From contig NZ_JACAPR010000010.1 of NCBI RefSeq assembly GCF_013385635.1, forward strand, positions 620,001 to 684,000: 64,000 nt of DNA, given 5' to 3'. Origin of the DNA: Pseudomonas gingeri (lineage in GTDB: Bacteria; Pseudomonadota; Gammaproteobacteria; Pseudomonadales; Pseudomonadaceae). Numbering within the stretch: the first letter of the stretch is position 1; each line of letters begins with the position of its first letter. Below, in pieces: positions 18,007 to 26,154 of the stretch. The position numbers and the translations under genes were made by a program. Below the pieces are notes generated by a model that saw nothing but the letters and a program-made list of their open reading frames with translations, was not told the DNA's origin and did not search any database.

Positions 18007-19641
18007 TCAGGCGCTGAGCCAGGTCTCGTTCATCGGGTAGAAGTCCGATGGGTGCACCAGGAAGCCCTGGACCTTCTGCGAGGTCGCGGTGAACTTGTCG
18101 GCCCAGAACGGCTGGACGATGACGCAGGCGTCCTGGAGGATCTGCTCCACGCTCTGCATCGCCACTGCTCGCTGTTTCGGATCGACGATACCCATGGCCT
18201 GATCCAGCGCCGCGTCGAAGGCCGGGTCGGCGTAATGGCTTTCGTTCCATGCCGCGCCGCTGCGGTAGGCTAGTTCGAGGGACATCACTCCCAGCGGGCG
18301 ATGGGCCCAGTAGGTGAGGCTGAAAGCGGCCTTGTCCCAGATCGGCCAGTACTGGGTGGCGGGAATCACCTTGAGGTTGATGCGGATGCCGGCTTCCAGG
18401 CAGTTCTGCTGGAGGATCTGCGCGGTGTCCTGTTCGTAGCGGCCCTGGGTGTTGCCGACGATCAGGTCGATGTCGAGGCCATTGGGGTGTCCGGCCTCGG
18501 CCAGCAATGCCTTGGCCTTGGCCACGTCACGGGCGCGCCTGGGCAGTGGGAAATATTCCGGGTGGGACGGGGCGACGTGATGGTCTTCGCCCAGGGTACC
18601 CATGCCGCGATAGGCGATCTTGAGCATCTGCGCATTGTCGGCACAGAGCGCCACGGCCTTGCGGATGCGCAGGTCGTCGAACGGCTTCTGGTCCACGGCC
18701 ATGCGCATTACCACGGTCTGCGCCGATTTGCAGGTCAGCAGCTTGGCATTCGGCAGGCGCTTGGCCAGGTCCAGTTCGGCGACGGTGACGCGGTACAGCA
18801 CATCGACCTGGCCGGCCTGGAGGGCGGCGAGCTGAGTGGAGACATCGGTGCCCATGTCGACGTAGCGCAGCTCGTCGAGGTAGGCCGGCTTGCCCCAGTA
18901 GTCGGCGCGCCTGGCAAAGGTCGCCTGCTTGTTCACGGCAAACGAGGCGAGCTTGAACGGGCCGGTGCCCAGCGGGTTCTTCGACCAGTCGTCACCGGGC
19001 TTGAAGCTGCGGTGGACGATGGAGCAGGTGAAGGCGTTGAGCATTTCCGGGATCGCCAGGATCGATCGCTTGAGCACCAGCTTGAACTGGTAGGGACCGA
19101 GTTTCTCGAAGGCGCTGATGTCCTGGAACGCGGTGCGGTTGACCGACTTGGAGTCGGCGGCGGTCCAGCGCTTGAAGTTGTGTTCAACGTCGTCGCTGTT
19201 GAAGTCGTCGCCGTTGCTCCACTTCACGCCCTGGCGCAGGTTGAAGGTCCATTCCTTGAGATCGTCGGAGGGTTTCCAGCTTTCAGCCAGGTACGGATGG
19301 GTGATGTTTTCGGCATCGACCCAGGTCAGGTATTCCAGGCTGTTGCGCATCAGGTTCGACGCTTCGATCCAGGTGATCAGCATCGGGTCCTGGATTTCCT
19401 GGATGGCGCAGGCAAAGCGCAGGCTGCCACCCATGCGTGGAGGTTGGGTTTCGGCGGCCTGGGCCGACTCGCCGAAGAGTACCGGACCGAGGAAACTGCC
19501 GGCGCTGGCGGCGGTGATCCCCAGCAGGGTCGCGGTGTGGAGAAATTGCCGGCGGCTGATCTGGCCGCCCTTGGCTTGGGTGCACAGGTCTTCCACGGCT
19601 GGATGCGGCGCGGAGCCGTCCAGGGTCTGCAAATCTTTCAT
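18007..19641 (-). CDS. ABC importer solute-binding protein with Tat signal (SBP family 5)
   Basis: A 544-residue extracellular solute-binding protein family 5 member, the class that binds peptides, opines, nickel or glycosides. The N terminus carries a twin-arginine export signal ([20 protein letters not shown], cleavage near AQA-AE at about residue 63), which suggests export in folded form. Family hallmarks include the [21 protein letters not shown]... [14 protein letters not shown] region. It is the first structural gene of the importer operon. A 33-codon reading frame and a conserved 52-nt cis element lie upstream (19705-19885). The ligand is unknown. Confidence 0.92.
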   Translation of the reverse strand: MKDLQTLDGSAPHPAVEDLCTQAKGGQISRRQFLHTATLLGITAASAGSFLGPVLFGESAQAAETQPPRMGGSLRFACAIQEIQDPMLITWIEASNLMRNSLEYLTWVDAENITHPYLAESWKPSDDLKEWTFNLRQGVKWSNGDDFNSDDVEHNFKRWTAADSKSVNRTAFQDISAFEKLGPYQFKLVLKRSILAIPEMLNAFTCSIVHRSFKPGDDWSKNPLGTGPFKLASFAVNKQATFARRADYWGKPAYLDELRYVDMGTDVSTQLAALQAGQVDVLYRVTVAELDLAKRLPNAKLLTCKSAQTVVMRMAVDQKPFDDLRIRKAVALCADNAQMLKIAYRGMGTLGEDHHVAPSHPEYFPLPRRARDVAKAKALLAEAGHPNGLDIDLIVGNTQGRYEQDTAQILQQNCLEAGIRINLKVIPATQYWPIWDKAAFSLTYWAHRPLGVMSLELAYRSGAAWNESHYADPAFDAALDQAMGIVDPKQRAVAMQSVEQILQDACVIVQPFWADKFTATSQKVQGFLVHPSDFYPMNETWLSA

Positions 19642-19704
19642 GAGCCTCTCCGAATACTTGGGCGTTGGTGCGTGTAGGGCTGACTGCGGGAAAAGGCGGT
19701 GCGG

Positions 19705-19806
19705 TCAGCGCTGGCGGTCAGGATCGAAGCCGTGACCGGACAGACAAAACGACGGCAGCAGAACAAAGCGCAAAGAAATCAGGAGGCAGGACGTGAGGTA
19801 GGACAT
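19705..19806 (-). CDS. Possible 33-residue leader ORF of the ABC operon
   Basis: A small frame, MSYLTSCLLISLRFVLLPSF followed by CLSGHGFDPDRQR, lies 63 bp upstream of the solute-binding protein gene. GAGAG lies 7 bases before its ATG, and an A-rich AATAAAAA-type motif (AAnAAnAA) lies just before that. The peptide is hydrophobic in its first half. It may be a translated leader that sets Crc/Hfq or translation-coupled control of the operon. It could also be chance; no known family was recognised. Confidence 0.4.
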   Translation of the reverse strand: MSYLTSCLLISLRFVLLPSFCLSGHGFDPDRQR

Positions 19807-19833
19807 GGCGCGGCTCTCATGTTGTTTTTATTT

Positions 19834-19885
19834 GAGATGCCCGCAGTTTTGTCATCTGGCCCGGGATGAACAAACGATAAATTCA
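19834..19885 (-). promoter_or_regulatory. Shared 52-nt cis element, copy 1 (ABC/porin operon)
   Basis: Read on the minus strand this matches 26076-26127 at 46 of 52 positions without gaps. It contains TGAA-N11-TTCA, a LysR-type dyad, and a conserved GATGACAA...GGCATCTC block. It lies about 190-240 bp before the solute-binding protein gene and just upstream of the small leader ORF. Confidence 0.75.
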
Positions 19886-19963
19886 GCGCAGGATGATTCC
19901 TAAAACGCATATTACTGATTGCTCCCCCGACGTAGACACGCTCCCGCCTGTTGTACACGGTCC

Positions 19964-19995
19964 CCTGCAGGAGCCGGCTTGCCGGCTCCTGCAGG
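19964..19995. repeat. REP-type perfect hairpin
   Basis: CCTGCAGGAGCCGGC (19964-19978), loop TT, GCCGGCTCCTGCAGG (19981-19995): a perfect 15-bp stem directly after the M24 gene. It may stabilise that transcript's 3' end and separate it from the ABC operon. Confidence 0.8.
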
Positions 19996-20008
19996 TCCTG
20001 CGGTGGTC

Positions 20009-21232
20009 CTACGGCATCAGGCGCGGATCGAACGGGTAGTCCGAAAGCAGCTCGATACCGTTCTCGTGGATATAAATCTGCTCTTCGAGCTTGACCCCTT
20101 CACCGCCTTCGTCGTGGCCGATATAGCTTTCCACGCAGATGGTCATGCCGGCCTCGAACACACCGTCGTAGCCCAGCGAGTCGATGTCCTCGCGATGCAC
20201 CACGTAAGGGTATTCACCGGTCATGCCAACCCCGTGCACCAGGGCGAAATAACGGTTGGCCTTGTAGTTCTGCGGAATCTTCCAGGCCAGCTCGGCGTAC
20301 TCCTTGAAACTGCGCCCGGCCTTGAGCATTTCCATGTTGGTCTGCACCTGTTCGTAGGCCAGCTTGTACAGTTCCTGCTGCCTGGCCGTGGCCGCCTGTT
20401 CGCCGCAGAGGAAGGTCCGCGAGAAGTCGGCGTAGTAGCCGAAGCGGCCCACCACATCGGTATCCAGGGCCACCAGGTCGCCGGCCTCGATGGGGCGGGT
20501 ACTGCATTCCTGGAACCAGGGATTGGTCCGTGGGCCGGAGGACAACAGGCGGGTTTCCACATAGTCGCCGTCGGTGGCGATCACATGCTGGTGCAGGTGC
20601 GACCAGAGTTCGTTCTCGCTGATGCCGGGACGCAGCTTGCTTTCCATCAGCCGCACCCCGGCTTCGGTTGCCCGCAGGCTGGCGCGGATCATCTTCAGCT
20701 CGTTCGGAACCTTGATGCAGCGGGCGCGCTCCAGTGGTTCCTGGGCGTCGAACACCTGGTAGCCGAGGCGCTGCAACTCGAAGGCCGCTGCCGACGTGGC
20801 GCTTTCGATGGCGATGCGCTTGCCACCGCCGCATTGCTTCACCAGATCGTCGATTTCAGCGGCCCAGTCCGCGGTGACATTGCTCAGGAAACTGTCGCAG
20901 AAGTAATAGGAGATGGCCTTGGCCGGGCGTACCTCGTCGACGGTATTGAGCTGCTGCGCCAGGTGCAGGCAGCCGCCGAACTCGAACACCACCACCGGGC
21001 CTTCCGCCGGGATAAAGGCATAGCGGGCCGGGTTGCGCGCCGAGTACACCTGCATGTTGCGCGAGCCGGTGGCGTAGCGCATGTGGGTCGGGTCGAACAG
21101 CACGCAGGCGGCGTAGTCACGTTTCTTCAGTTCGTTGCGCACCCGCTGCAGGCGGTCCAGCTGGATCTGCTGGATCTCGGCGGCGCTGGGTTCGCAGTCG
21201 GCTGGGTTGCGGTTGGGGCCGGAAAGACTCAT
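20009..21232 (-). CDS. M24-family metalloenzyme, DddP-like
   Basis: A 407-residue pita-bread-fold (creatinase/aminopeptidase P) protein. Candidate metal ligands are Asp257, Asp259, Asp269, His333, Glu368 and Glu383, in ALDTDVVGRFGYYADFSRTF, LVHGVGMTGEYP, CVESYIGHDEGGEGVKLEEQ. The DTD start and the spacing (2, 10, 64, 35, 15 residues) match what I recall for DMSP lyase DddP rather than prolidases. However, the position of DddP's catalytic Asp, six residues after the His, is Gly339 here, so DMSP lyase activity is doubtful. It lies downstream of the non-haem iron oxygenase gene on the same strand and upstream of an importer. A hydrolase or C-S/C-N lyase on an imported amino-acid-like compound is a reasonable guess. 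Confidence 0.82.
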   Translation of the reverse strand: MSLSGPNRNPADCEPSAAEIQQIQLDRLQRVRNELKKRDYAACVLFDPTHMRYATGSRNMQVYSARNPARYAFIPAEGPVVVFEFGGCLHLAQQLNTVDEVRPAKAISYYFCDSFLSNVTADWAAEIDDLVKQCGGGKRIAIESATSAAAFELQRLGYQVFDAQEPLERARCIKVPNELKMIRASLRATEAGVRLMESKLRPGISENELWSHLHQHVIATDGDYVETRLLSSGPRTNPWFQECSTRPIEAGDLVALDTDVVGRFGYYADFSRTFLCGEQAATARQQELYKLAYEQVQTNMEMLKAGRSFKEYAELAWKIPQNYKANRYFALVHGVGMTGEYPYVVHREDIDSLGYDGVFEAGMTICVESYIGHDEGGEGVKLEEQIYIHENGIELLSDYPFDPRLMP

Positions 21233-21311
21233 GGGTGTTCCTCGCTGATATCGGTCACTGATGGAAATAAGTTCTTATGGGCACAGCAGTGTTTTTTGGG
21301 CGCACACAACC

Positions 21312-21413
21312 TGTAGGAGCCTGGCTTGCCGGCGATGGCGTCCGGATGGACGGCGCAAGACTGAATGGCCTCATCGCTGGCAAGCCAGCTCCTACACAAG
21401 CCAGGCTCCTACA
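21312..21413. repeat. REP cluster, three arms
   Basis: CTGTAGGAGCCTGGCTTGCC, inverted GGCAAGCCAGCTCCTACA, then AAGCCAGGCTCCTACA: an inverted REP pair with a third half copy, between the oxygenase and M24 genes. Confidence 0.8.
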
Positions 21414-21440
21414 AGAGCCGTGCGTATCGGGTGGAGAGGT

Positions 21441-22322
21441 TCAGTCGAGCAACTGGTCGCTGCGCACCAGGTTGCGTTCGGCTTGCAGGTGGGCTTCGGA
21501 GAGGCGCCCGTAGAGTTGCTTGGTGCGCTGGGCGCGGCCGATGATCCCGGGCTTTTCCGAGTAGGCGAAAATCGCCGTGTTGCGCTCGATGGCGCCTTCG
21601 ACGCGGGTCACGCGGTGGACCGAAAAGCGCCCCTTGAATATCTGCAGGTCGCCGGGATTGAGTTCCAGTTCCTGCACCCGGCTGCGGTCTTCACCCCGCA
21701 CCACCTTGCCCACGGCCCCGAGGTTTTCCGCCGAGCGCGAGCGGATCATCGGCGCGTACTCGAACAGGCCGCCGGCCTCGGGTTTCTGGGTCATCATGCT
21801 GACGATGAATTCGTTGGTATCGAAGTGCCAGGGTTGCTCGGTACCGGTGGGCATCACATTGATCACCAGGCCGGCGAACGGGTCGGCGTATTCGAAAATC
21901 TCCGGTTCGTCGAGGCAGGCGCCGATGAACCGTTTCATCATCGGCGAGACGTAGAGGCGGTGGATGATCGCGTCCGGGGCGATCATGTCGCGGGTCACGA
22001 AGCCGCTGGTGCGCTCCATGAAGGTGCGACGCGGATCCTCTTCAGGCAGCGACGGATCGTCCTCGGTGAAGTAGGCGTTGACCTTGCGCACGGAATAAAA
22101 GGTCTTGTCCGACAGCGCCTGGCCCTCGCTGCGAGCCTGTTCCAGTACTTCGGGACGCAGGAAGTTCTTCAGCAGGCAGCAACCATCGATGGCCAGTTCG
22201 GCCCTGGCGTGCTCGATCAGGGCCTGTAGTTGAACATGGCCCGAATCATGTATGGGGTACAGTTCGGTGTTGACGATATCGCTGATATCACCGACTTCGG
22301 CATCGGCAAGTTGAAGGCTCAT
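21441..22322 (-). CDS. Fe(II)/2-oxoglutarate oxygenase of the HalD/BesD type with HxD motif
   Basis: A 293-residue non-haem iron oxygenase. The iron ligands appear as His166, Asp168 and His236 (EQPWHFDTNEF, FSVHRVTRVEG), with Arg247 (EGAIERNTAIFAY) likely binding 2-oxoglutarate. The WHFDTNEF...MMTQKPEAGGLFEYAPMIR region resembles the BesD/HalD free-amino-acid halogenases. Those have Gly where this has Asp168, so this protein should hydroxylate rather than chlorinate; that is inference from the family rule. It is the first gene of the block ending with the M24 gene and is divergent from a LysR gene (142 bp). A likely substrate is an amino acid or derivative. Confidence 0.8.
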   Translation of the reverse strand: MSLQLADAEVGDISDIVNTELYPIHDSGHVQLQALIEHARAELAIDGCCLLKNFLRPEVLEQARSEGQALSDKTFYSVRKVNAYFTEDDPSLPEEDPRRTFMERTSGFVTRDMIAPDAIIHRLYVSPMMKRFIGACLDEPEIFEYADPFAGLVINVMPTGTEQPWHFDTNEFIVSMMTQKPEAGGLFEYAPMIRSRSAENLGAVGKVVRGEDRSRVQELELNPGDLQIFKGRFSVHRVTRVEGAIERNTAIFAYSEKPGIIGRAQRTKQLYGRLSEAHLQAERNLVRSDQLLD

Positions 22323-22334
22323 GTCACGCTCCCC

Positions 22335-22349
22335 TGATTGAAGTAATCA
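22335..22349. promoter_or_regulatory. Inverted repeat, probable LysR operator
   Basis: TGATT-N5-AATCA lies 13 bp upstream of the oxygenase ATG, in the region shared with the divergent LysR gene at 22464. Its form (T-N11-A) fits a LysR site. Confidence 0.5.
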
Positions 22350-22463
22350 TTTATTCGCCAGTACAAGGTCAAAGTTGTTGCGGCGTTGGATTGATAGTTA
22401 CTTAAATAGGGGCGTAATAGAAATGATCACTTCCGATCGAATCCATCGGCAGGCGCGATAGTT

Positions 22464-23372
22464 ATGTCAGGTCATCTGGATGGAAGTTTGCTCAAGGTCT
22501 TTGTCGCGATTATCGAGTGCAAGGGCTTTTCCGCGGCAGCCGAACGCCTGCACAAGACCCAGTCGACGGTCAGCCAGAGCCTGCAGCGCCTGGAGGAGGT
22601 GGTGGGCACGCCGCTGGTCTATCGCACCAGCCGTAGCGTCAGCCTGACCCCCAGCGGCGAGACCTTCCTGATCTACGCGCGGCGCATCCTCAAGCTGCAC
22701 AACGAGGCGATCAATGCCGCGCATCTGCCGGGCGAGGGCGGCTGCATTCATGTCGGGATGCCCGAGGACTATGCGCAGTACTGCCTGGCCGGGGTATTGC
22801 GCGACTTTCGCGAGCACTTTCCGAAGATCCGTCCGGATATCTGCTGCGAAATGTCCGTGGCCCTGGTCGGTCGTCTGCAGCGCGGCGAACTGGACCTGGT
22901 GCTCGGTGTGCAGCACGCGCAACTGCAACCGGGCGAATTCCTTTGTGACGAGCCGCTGGCCTGGGTCACCCGCGAGGGTTGGGCGCCGGGGCGCGACGAG
23001 TCGGTGCCGCTGGCGGTTTATGCCGAGGGCTGTGCCTTCAGGGCCAATGCCATCGACGCCCTGGCCGAGGCCGGGCGGCCCTGGCATGTGGTCTATACCA
23101 GCCAGAGTCCGCGGGGGATCGGCGTTGCCATCGACGGTGGCGGCATGGTCGGGGTGACGGCGCGGCGGCTGGTGCCGCCGGGCTGGCGAATGTTGGATGA
23201 GGGGGAGGGCTTTCCGCCCATCGAACCGGCGCGGTTGATGCTCTGGCGGGCGACGGACGGCCAGGACCCGGAACTGGATGCGCTGGTGGCGATTCTCTGC
23301 CGCCGGTTGCGCGATTCAGACCGCTTCGGCGAGGGGCGTGCGGTGCCGCTGATGGCGGGCCATGGTCTGTAG
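22464..23372 (+). CDS. LysR-family regulator
   Basis: A 302-residue LysR regulator (GSLLKVFVAIIECKGFSAAA, KTQSTVSQSLQRLEEVVG, then an effector domain). It is divergent from the oxygenase/M24 genes and is their most likely regulator. Its 3' end overlaps the convergent MFS gene by 57 bp, an unusually long convergent overlap; the final 19 codons are read antisense to the MFS C terminus. The ATG at 22464 follows CGATAGTT without a strong ribosome binding site. Confidence 0.88.
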   Translation: MSGHLDGSLLKVFVAIIECKGFSAAAERLHKTQSTVSQSLQRLEEVVGTPLVYRTSRSVSLTPSGETFLIYARRILKLHNEAINAAHLPGEGGCIHVGMPEDYAQYCLAGVLRDFREHFPKIRPDICCEMSVALVGRLQRGELDLVLGVQHAQLQPGEFLCDEPLAWVTREGWAPGRDESVPLAVYAEGCAFRANAIDALAEAGRPWHVVYTSQSPRGIGVAIDGGGMVGVTARRLVPPGWRMLDEGEGFPPIEPARLMLWRATDGQDPELDALVAILCRRLRDSDRFGEGRAVPLMAGHGL

Positions 23373-24551
23373 CAACAGCAGGCTGGCAACGATCCAGCCG
23401 GCGATCCAGGCATGGATCACGGCAAATGAGCCGCTGGCCTGCAACAGCAGGCCATTGAGGGCGTTGGCGCTGGCGCTGCCCAGGCCGTAACCGACCATGC
23501 TCAGGCTGACCACCTGCAGGCTGTGCACCGGGCTCAGCCGGGCGCTGAGGTAGGCGGCCATCAGGCCCCAGACCGGGAAGTAGAACAGCGCGAACAGGCC
23601 GGCGGCCAGCCAGGCCAGGACCAACGCCGGATGCAGCAGCAATGCCAGCATGGCCAGGCCGAAGGCACCGATGCTGATGGCCATGACCCGCAGGACTCCC
23701 CAGCGGTCGGCAAGCGAGCCCAGCAGCAGTCCGCCCAGCGCCCCGCAGGCGCCGATCAGGGTCCAGAGCGAGCCGGTGGTCTGTGGCCCGGCGCCCAGGC
23801 GTTCGGTGACAAAGGCCGAGAGAAAGTTGAGAAACGGTCCGCTGATGCTGCCGATAAAGGCGCTGAGTAGCAGGATATGCACCGCGACCGGTTGTTCCAG
23901 GCACAGCCGCAGCCACTGCCGGAACACCTGCCTGAACGAGGGCGTGGCAATGGCGCGCGGCGTCGCGGGTTGCCCCGCAGAGGTCAGGGTCCAGCAGGTG
24001 AGGGCTGTGACCAATAGCGTCAGGCCGGCGCAGATCAGCCAGAAATGCTGCAGGGAAATGCCCTGCAGCAGGGCGATCAGCAGCCCGTTGAGGCAGATCG
24101 CAAAGGCCGCGCCGGAGGAGGCCAGGCCCAGTATCCGACTGCGGTGACTGGCGGGTACAAGCTCGCCGGCCAGGGCGGCGATCGCATTCCAGTTGGACAC
24201 CGCGCAGGCCGACACCAGTGCCAGGCACAGGGCGAAGGGCAGCACCCGTGGTGTCGCCACGGCCAGTGCCAGCAACAGGGGGCTGAGCAGCATGGTCAGG
24301 CGCACCATGTTGCGCGGGCTGATCCAGGCGGCCGCCAGCCCGCTGGCAATCGAGGCTCCCATATAGAAGAGTTGCAGCAGGGCGGCGATGGCCGCGGCCT
24401 GGCTGTAGCTCAGGGCGAAGTGTTGGCGAATCTCGGGTAATAACGCCGAATAGAGAAAGATACTGAAGCCATGGGTGGTGGCATTACAGGCAGTGAATAT
24501 AAAAGCGAGCAGGGCGAGGGACCTTGTCGGAGTGTTTTTATGAGTTGTCAT
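23316..24551 (-). CDS. MFS transporter
   Basis: A 411-residue major facilitator with twelve predicted membrane helices, the first starting LALLAFIFTACNATTHGFSI. The central loop and GLASSGAAFAICLNGLLIAL helix are typical of the YbfB/CynX-like and oxalate/formate-like branches; the substrate is not evident. It overlaps the LysR gene at 22464 tail to tail by 57 bp. A GGGCGAAA/TTTCGCCC dyad lies 47 bp upstream of its start (24598-24620). It may export or import the compound handled by the neighbouring oxygenase cluster. Confidence 0.88.
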   Translation of the reverse strand: MTTHKNTPTRSLALLAFIFTACNATTHGFSIFLYSALLPEIRQHFALSYSQAAAIAALLQLFYMGASIASGLAAAWISPRNMVRLTMLLSPLLLALAVATPRVLPFALCLALVSACAVSNWNAIAALAGELVPASHRSRILGLASSGAAFAICLNGLLIALLQGISLQHFWLICAGLTLLVTALTCWTLTSAGQPATPRAIATPSFRQVFRQWLRLCLEQPVAVHILLLSAFIGSISGPFLNFLSAFVTERLGAGPQTTGSLWTLIGACGALGGLLLGSLADRWGVLRVMAISIGAFGLAMLALLLHPALVLAWLAAGLFALFYFPVWGLMAAYLSARLSPVHSLQVVSLSMVGYGLGSASANALNGLLLQASGSFAVIHAWIAGWIVASLLLLQTMARHQRHRTPLAEAV

Positions 24552-24597
24552 TATCGGCTCCGAGAAAAATTAGTTGTTTGCTTATTGCAACAGGATG

Positions 24598-24620
24598 GGG
24601 CGAAAGTTTGAATTTCGCCC
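24598..24620. promoter_or_regulatory. Perfect inverted repeat upstream of MFS gene
   Basis: GGGCGAAA-N7-TTTCGCCC, 8+8 perfect, about 47 bp before the MFS ATG. It is either an operator or a 5' leader hairpin of that transcript. Confidence 0.5.
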
Positions 24621-24784
24621 TATGCAAGTGCATGAGCTTGTTGTCTGTCGAGTTGTCGATCAGCGTACCTTTTACAAGTTGCAAACAGCCAGTGCTGAAT
24701 ACTCATGGGGGCTGTGCGAAATACTCTTGCTATTTATCTTCTTGCGACAATTTTCCTGCAAAAACGACCTTGAGCCAGGTAACT

Positions 24785-24856
24785 TGTAGGCGCCGGCTTG
24801 CTGGCGATTACGATGTTGTATTCACCGTTGCTATCGCCGGCAAGCCGGCTCCTGCG
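24785..24856. repeat. REP doublet
   Basis: TTGTAGGCGCCGGCTTGCTGGCGAT and inverted ATCGCCGGCAAGCCGGCTCCTG, upstream of the LysR gene at 24978. Confidence 0.85.
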
Positions 24857-24977
24857 GATCGTGTTCAGCCATGTTTCGTGGTAGGGACGCTGTTGTTTTT
24901 TGTAGGACGATCAGCGAAAAAGGAATGTTACTCGCCCTGGCCCCATGCCATGCTTAGGGCAGTCCGGCCCATGGTGA

Positions 24978-25931
24978 GTGTCTTCCTTGAAACGCAAAAT
25001 GCCCGCGCTCAACGCGCTCAAAGCCTTCGAAGTGGCCGGTAGCACCGGCAGTTTCACCCGTGCGGCCGAACTGCTGAACGTCACCCAGAGTGCGGTCAGT
25101 CGCCAGGTTCGCCAGCTTGAGGAGCAACTGGGTGAGAGCCTGCTGGAGCGGCGCCATCACCACCTCGAACTGACCAGTGCCGGCCGGGTCCTGCTGCGCG
25201 CGCTGCATCAGTCTTTCGACAAGATCGAGATGACCGTGCGCGGTATCCAGGAGAAGAACCACGCCAACCGCCTGCGCATCAATGCACCGCCGACCTTTAC
25301 CAGTCGCTGGCTGCTACCGCGTCTCGGGCGTCTGCGCCAGCAACATCCGGGGCTGGAACTGAGCATCACCACCCGCCTGCAGGACAGCCTGGCCGAGACC
25401 AGTACCCTCGATTGCGCGATTCGTTTCGGTGACGGCGAATGGGACGGCCTGGACAGCTCGTTGCTGATGCACGAGCGGCATATCGCGGTGTGTTCGCCGA
25501 GCCTGTACGCGCGGGAAATGGGTGGACAGGAGATCGATCTCAATCGTCTGACCCTGCTGCATGTACTGGCCAAGGAGGACCAGCGTTACCTGACCTGGAA
25601 GCACTGGCTGGACGCGGCGCGGATCAGCGGCGTCGACACCCTCAGCGGCTATGAGTTCGACCTGCTGGACCTGGCGATCCATGCGGCGATCGATGGCCTG
25701 GGCATCACCATCGCCGATTGGCACATGGTGGCCGGCGAACTGGCCTGCGGGCAGTTGACCCAGGTGCTTAACGTGCATGTCGACGGGCACCAGTCCTACT
25801 GGCTGGTCACGCGCCCGGAGCAGACGCAGATCCCCCAGGTACAGCTGTTCAACCAATGGCTGCAGGACGAGCTGGAGCTGGCGCGGCGACAGCTGGAGCC
25901 GTCCACGGCGGCGATCATGCCCGCTATCTGA
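24978..25931 (+). CDS. LysR-family regulator (GcvA-like)
   Basis: A 317-residue GcvA-type LysR regulator: MPALNALKAFEVAGSTGSFT, LNVTQSAVSRQVRQLEEQLG, then an effector domain (INAPPTFTSRWLLPRLGRL, DCAIRFGDGEW, GLGITIADWHMV). It begins with GTG at 24978; an ATG at 24999 would give seven fewer residues and is a good alternative, as neither has a strong ribosome binding site. It lies upstream of the aldehyde dehydrogenase operon on the same strand. The conserved TGAA-N11-TTCA element before that operon, repeated before the ABC operon, makes it the leading candidate regulator of both. Confidence 0.88.
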   Translation: MSSLKRKMPALNALKAFEVAGSTGSFTRAAELLNVTQSAVSRQVRQLEEQLGESLLERRHHHLELTSAGRVLLRALHQSFDKIEMTVRGIQEKNHANRLRINAPPTFTSRWLLPRLGRLRQQHPGLELSITTRLQDSLAETSTLDCAIRFGDGEWDGLDSSLLMHERHIAVCSPSLYAREMGGQEIDLNRLTLLHVLAKEDQRYLTWKHWLDAARISGVDTLSGYEFDLLDLAIHAAIDGLGITIADWHMVAGELACGQLTQVLNVHVDGHQSYWLVTRPEQTQIPQVQLFNQWLQDELELARRQLEPSTAAIMPAI

Positions 25932-25950
25932 AGGCGTGACGCGGACCTTG

Positions 25951-26037
25951 TAGGAGCCGGCTTGCCGGCGATGCAGGCGCCGCGGTGCATCCGTTACACC
26001 GCGTGATCGTTCATCGCCGGCAAGCCAGCTCCTACAC
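25951..26037. repeat. REP doublet
   Basis: GTAGGAGCCGGCTTGCCGGCGAT and inverted ATCGCCGGCAAGCCAGCTCC... between the LysR gene and the aldehyde dehydrogenase promoter. An inner GCCGCGGTG...CACCGCG dyad adds a second hairpin. Confidence 0.85.
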
Positions 26038-26075
26038 GTCTGGCGGTAACCTGCATTTTTCGAATGTTTTGCACC

Positions 26076-26127
26076 TGAATTAATCGTTTGTTCATCCTGT
26101 GCCGGATGACAAGACTGCTGGCATCTC
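26076..26127 (+). promoter_or_regulatory. Shared 52-nt cis element, copy 2 (aldehyde dehydrogenase operon)
   Basis: Matches the element at 19834-19885 at 46 of 52 positions, ungapped. It contains TGAATTAATCGTTTGTTCA, which is TGAA-N11-TTCA. It ends 27 bp before the ATG of the aldehyde dehydrogenase gene. Conservation well beyond the dyad suggests operator plus promoter. Confidence 0.75.
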
Positions 26128-26154
26128 CGATAAGAAAAGTACGAGAACCAGTAC

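Larger units (their letters stand above)
24552..24977. other. Intergenic region with dyad and REP pair
   Basis: 426 bases between the divergent MFS and LysR genes, AT-richer than the neighbours. Contents: the GGGCGAAA dyad (24598-24620) and a REP pair (24785-24856). A 71-codon frame at 24574 has no ribosome binding site or family resemblance and is not called. Confidence 0.6.

Noticed and set aside
20009..21232. Calling the M24 protein a DMSP lyase (DddP) outright
   Set aside because: The catalytic Asp position appears to be Gly339 and no DMSP-related neighbours (dddA, dddC, dmdA) are seen.
21441..22322. Calling the oxygenase a halogenase
   Set aside because: HxD rather than HxG at the iron-ligand position.
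24574..24789. 71-codon frame upstream of the LysR gene
   Set aside because: No family resemblance, weak ribosome binding site, overlaps the GGGCGAAA dyad and nearly reaches a REP.
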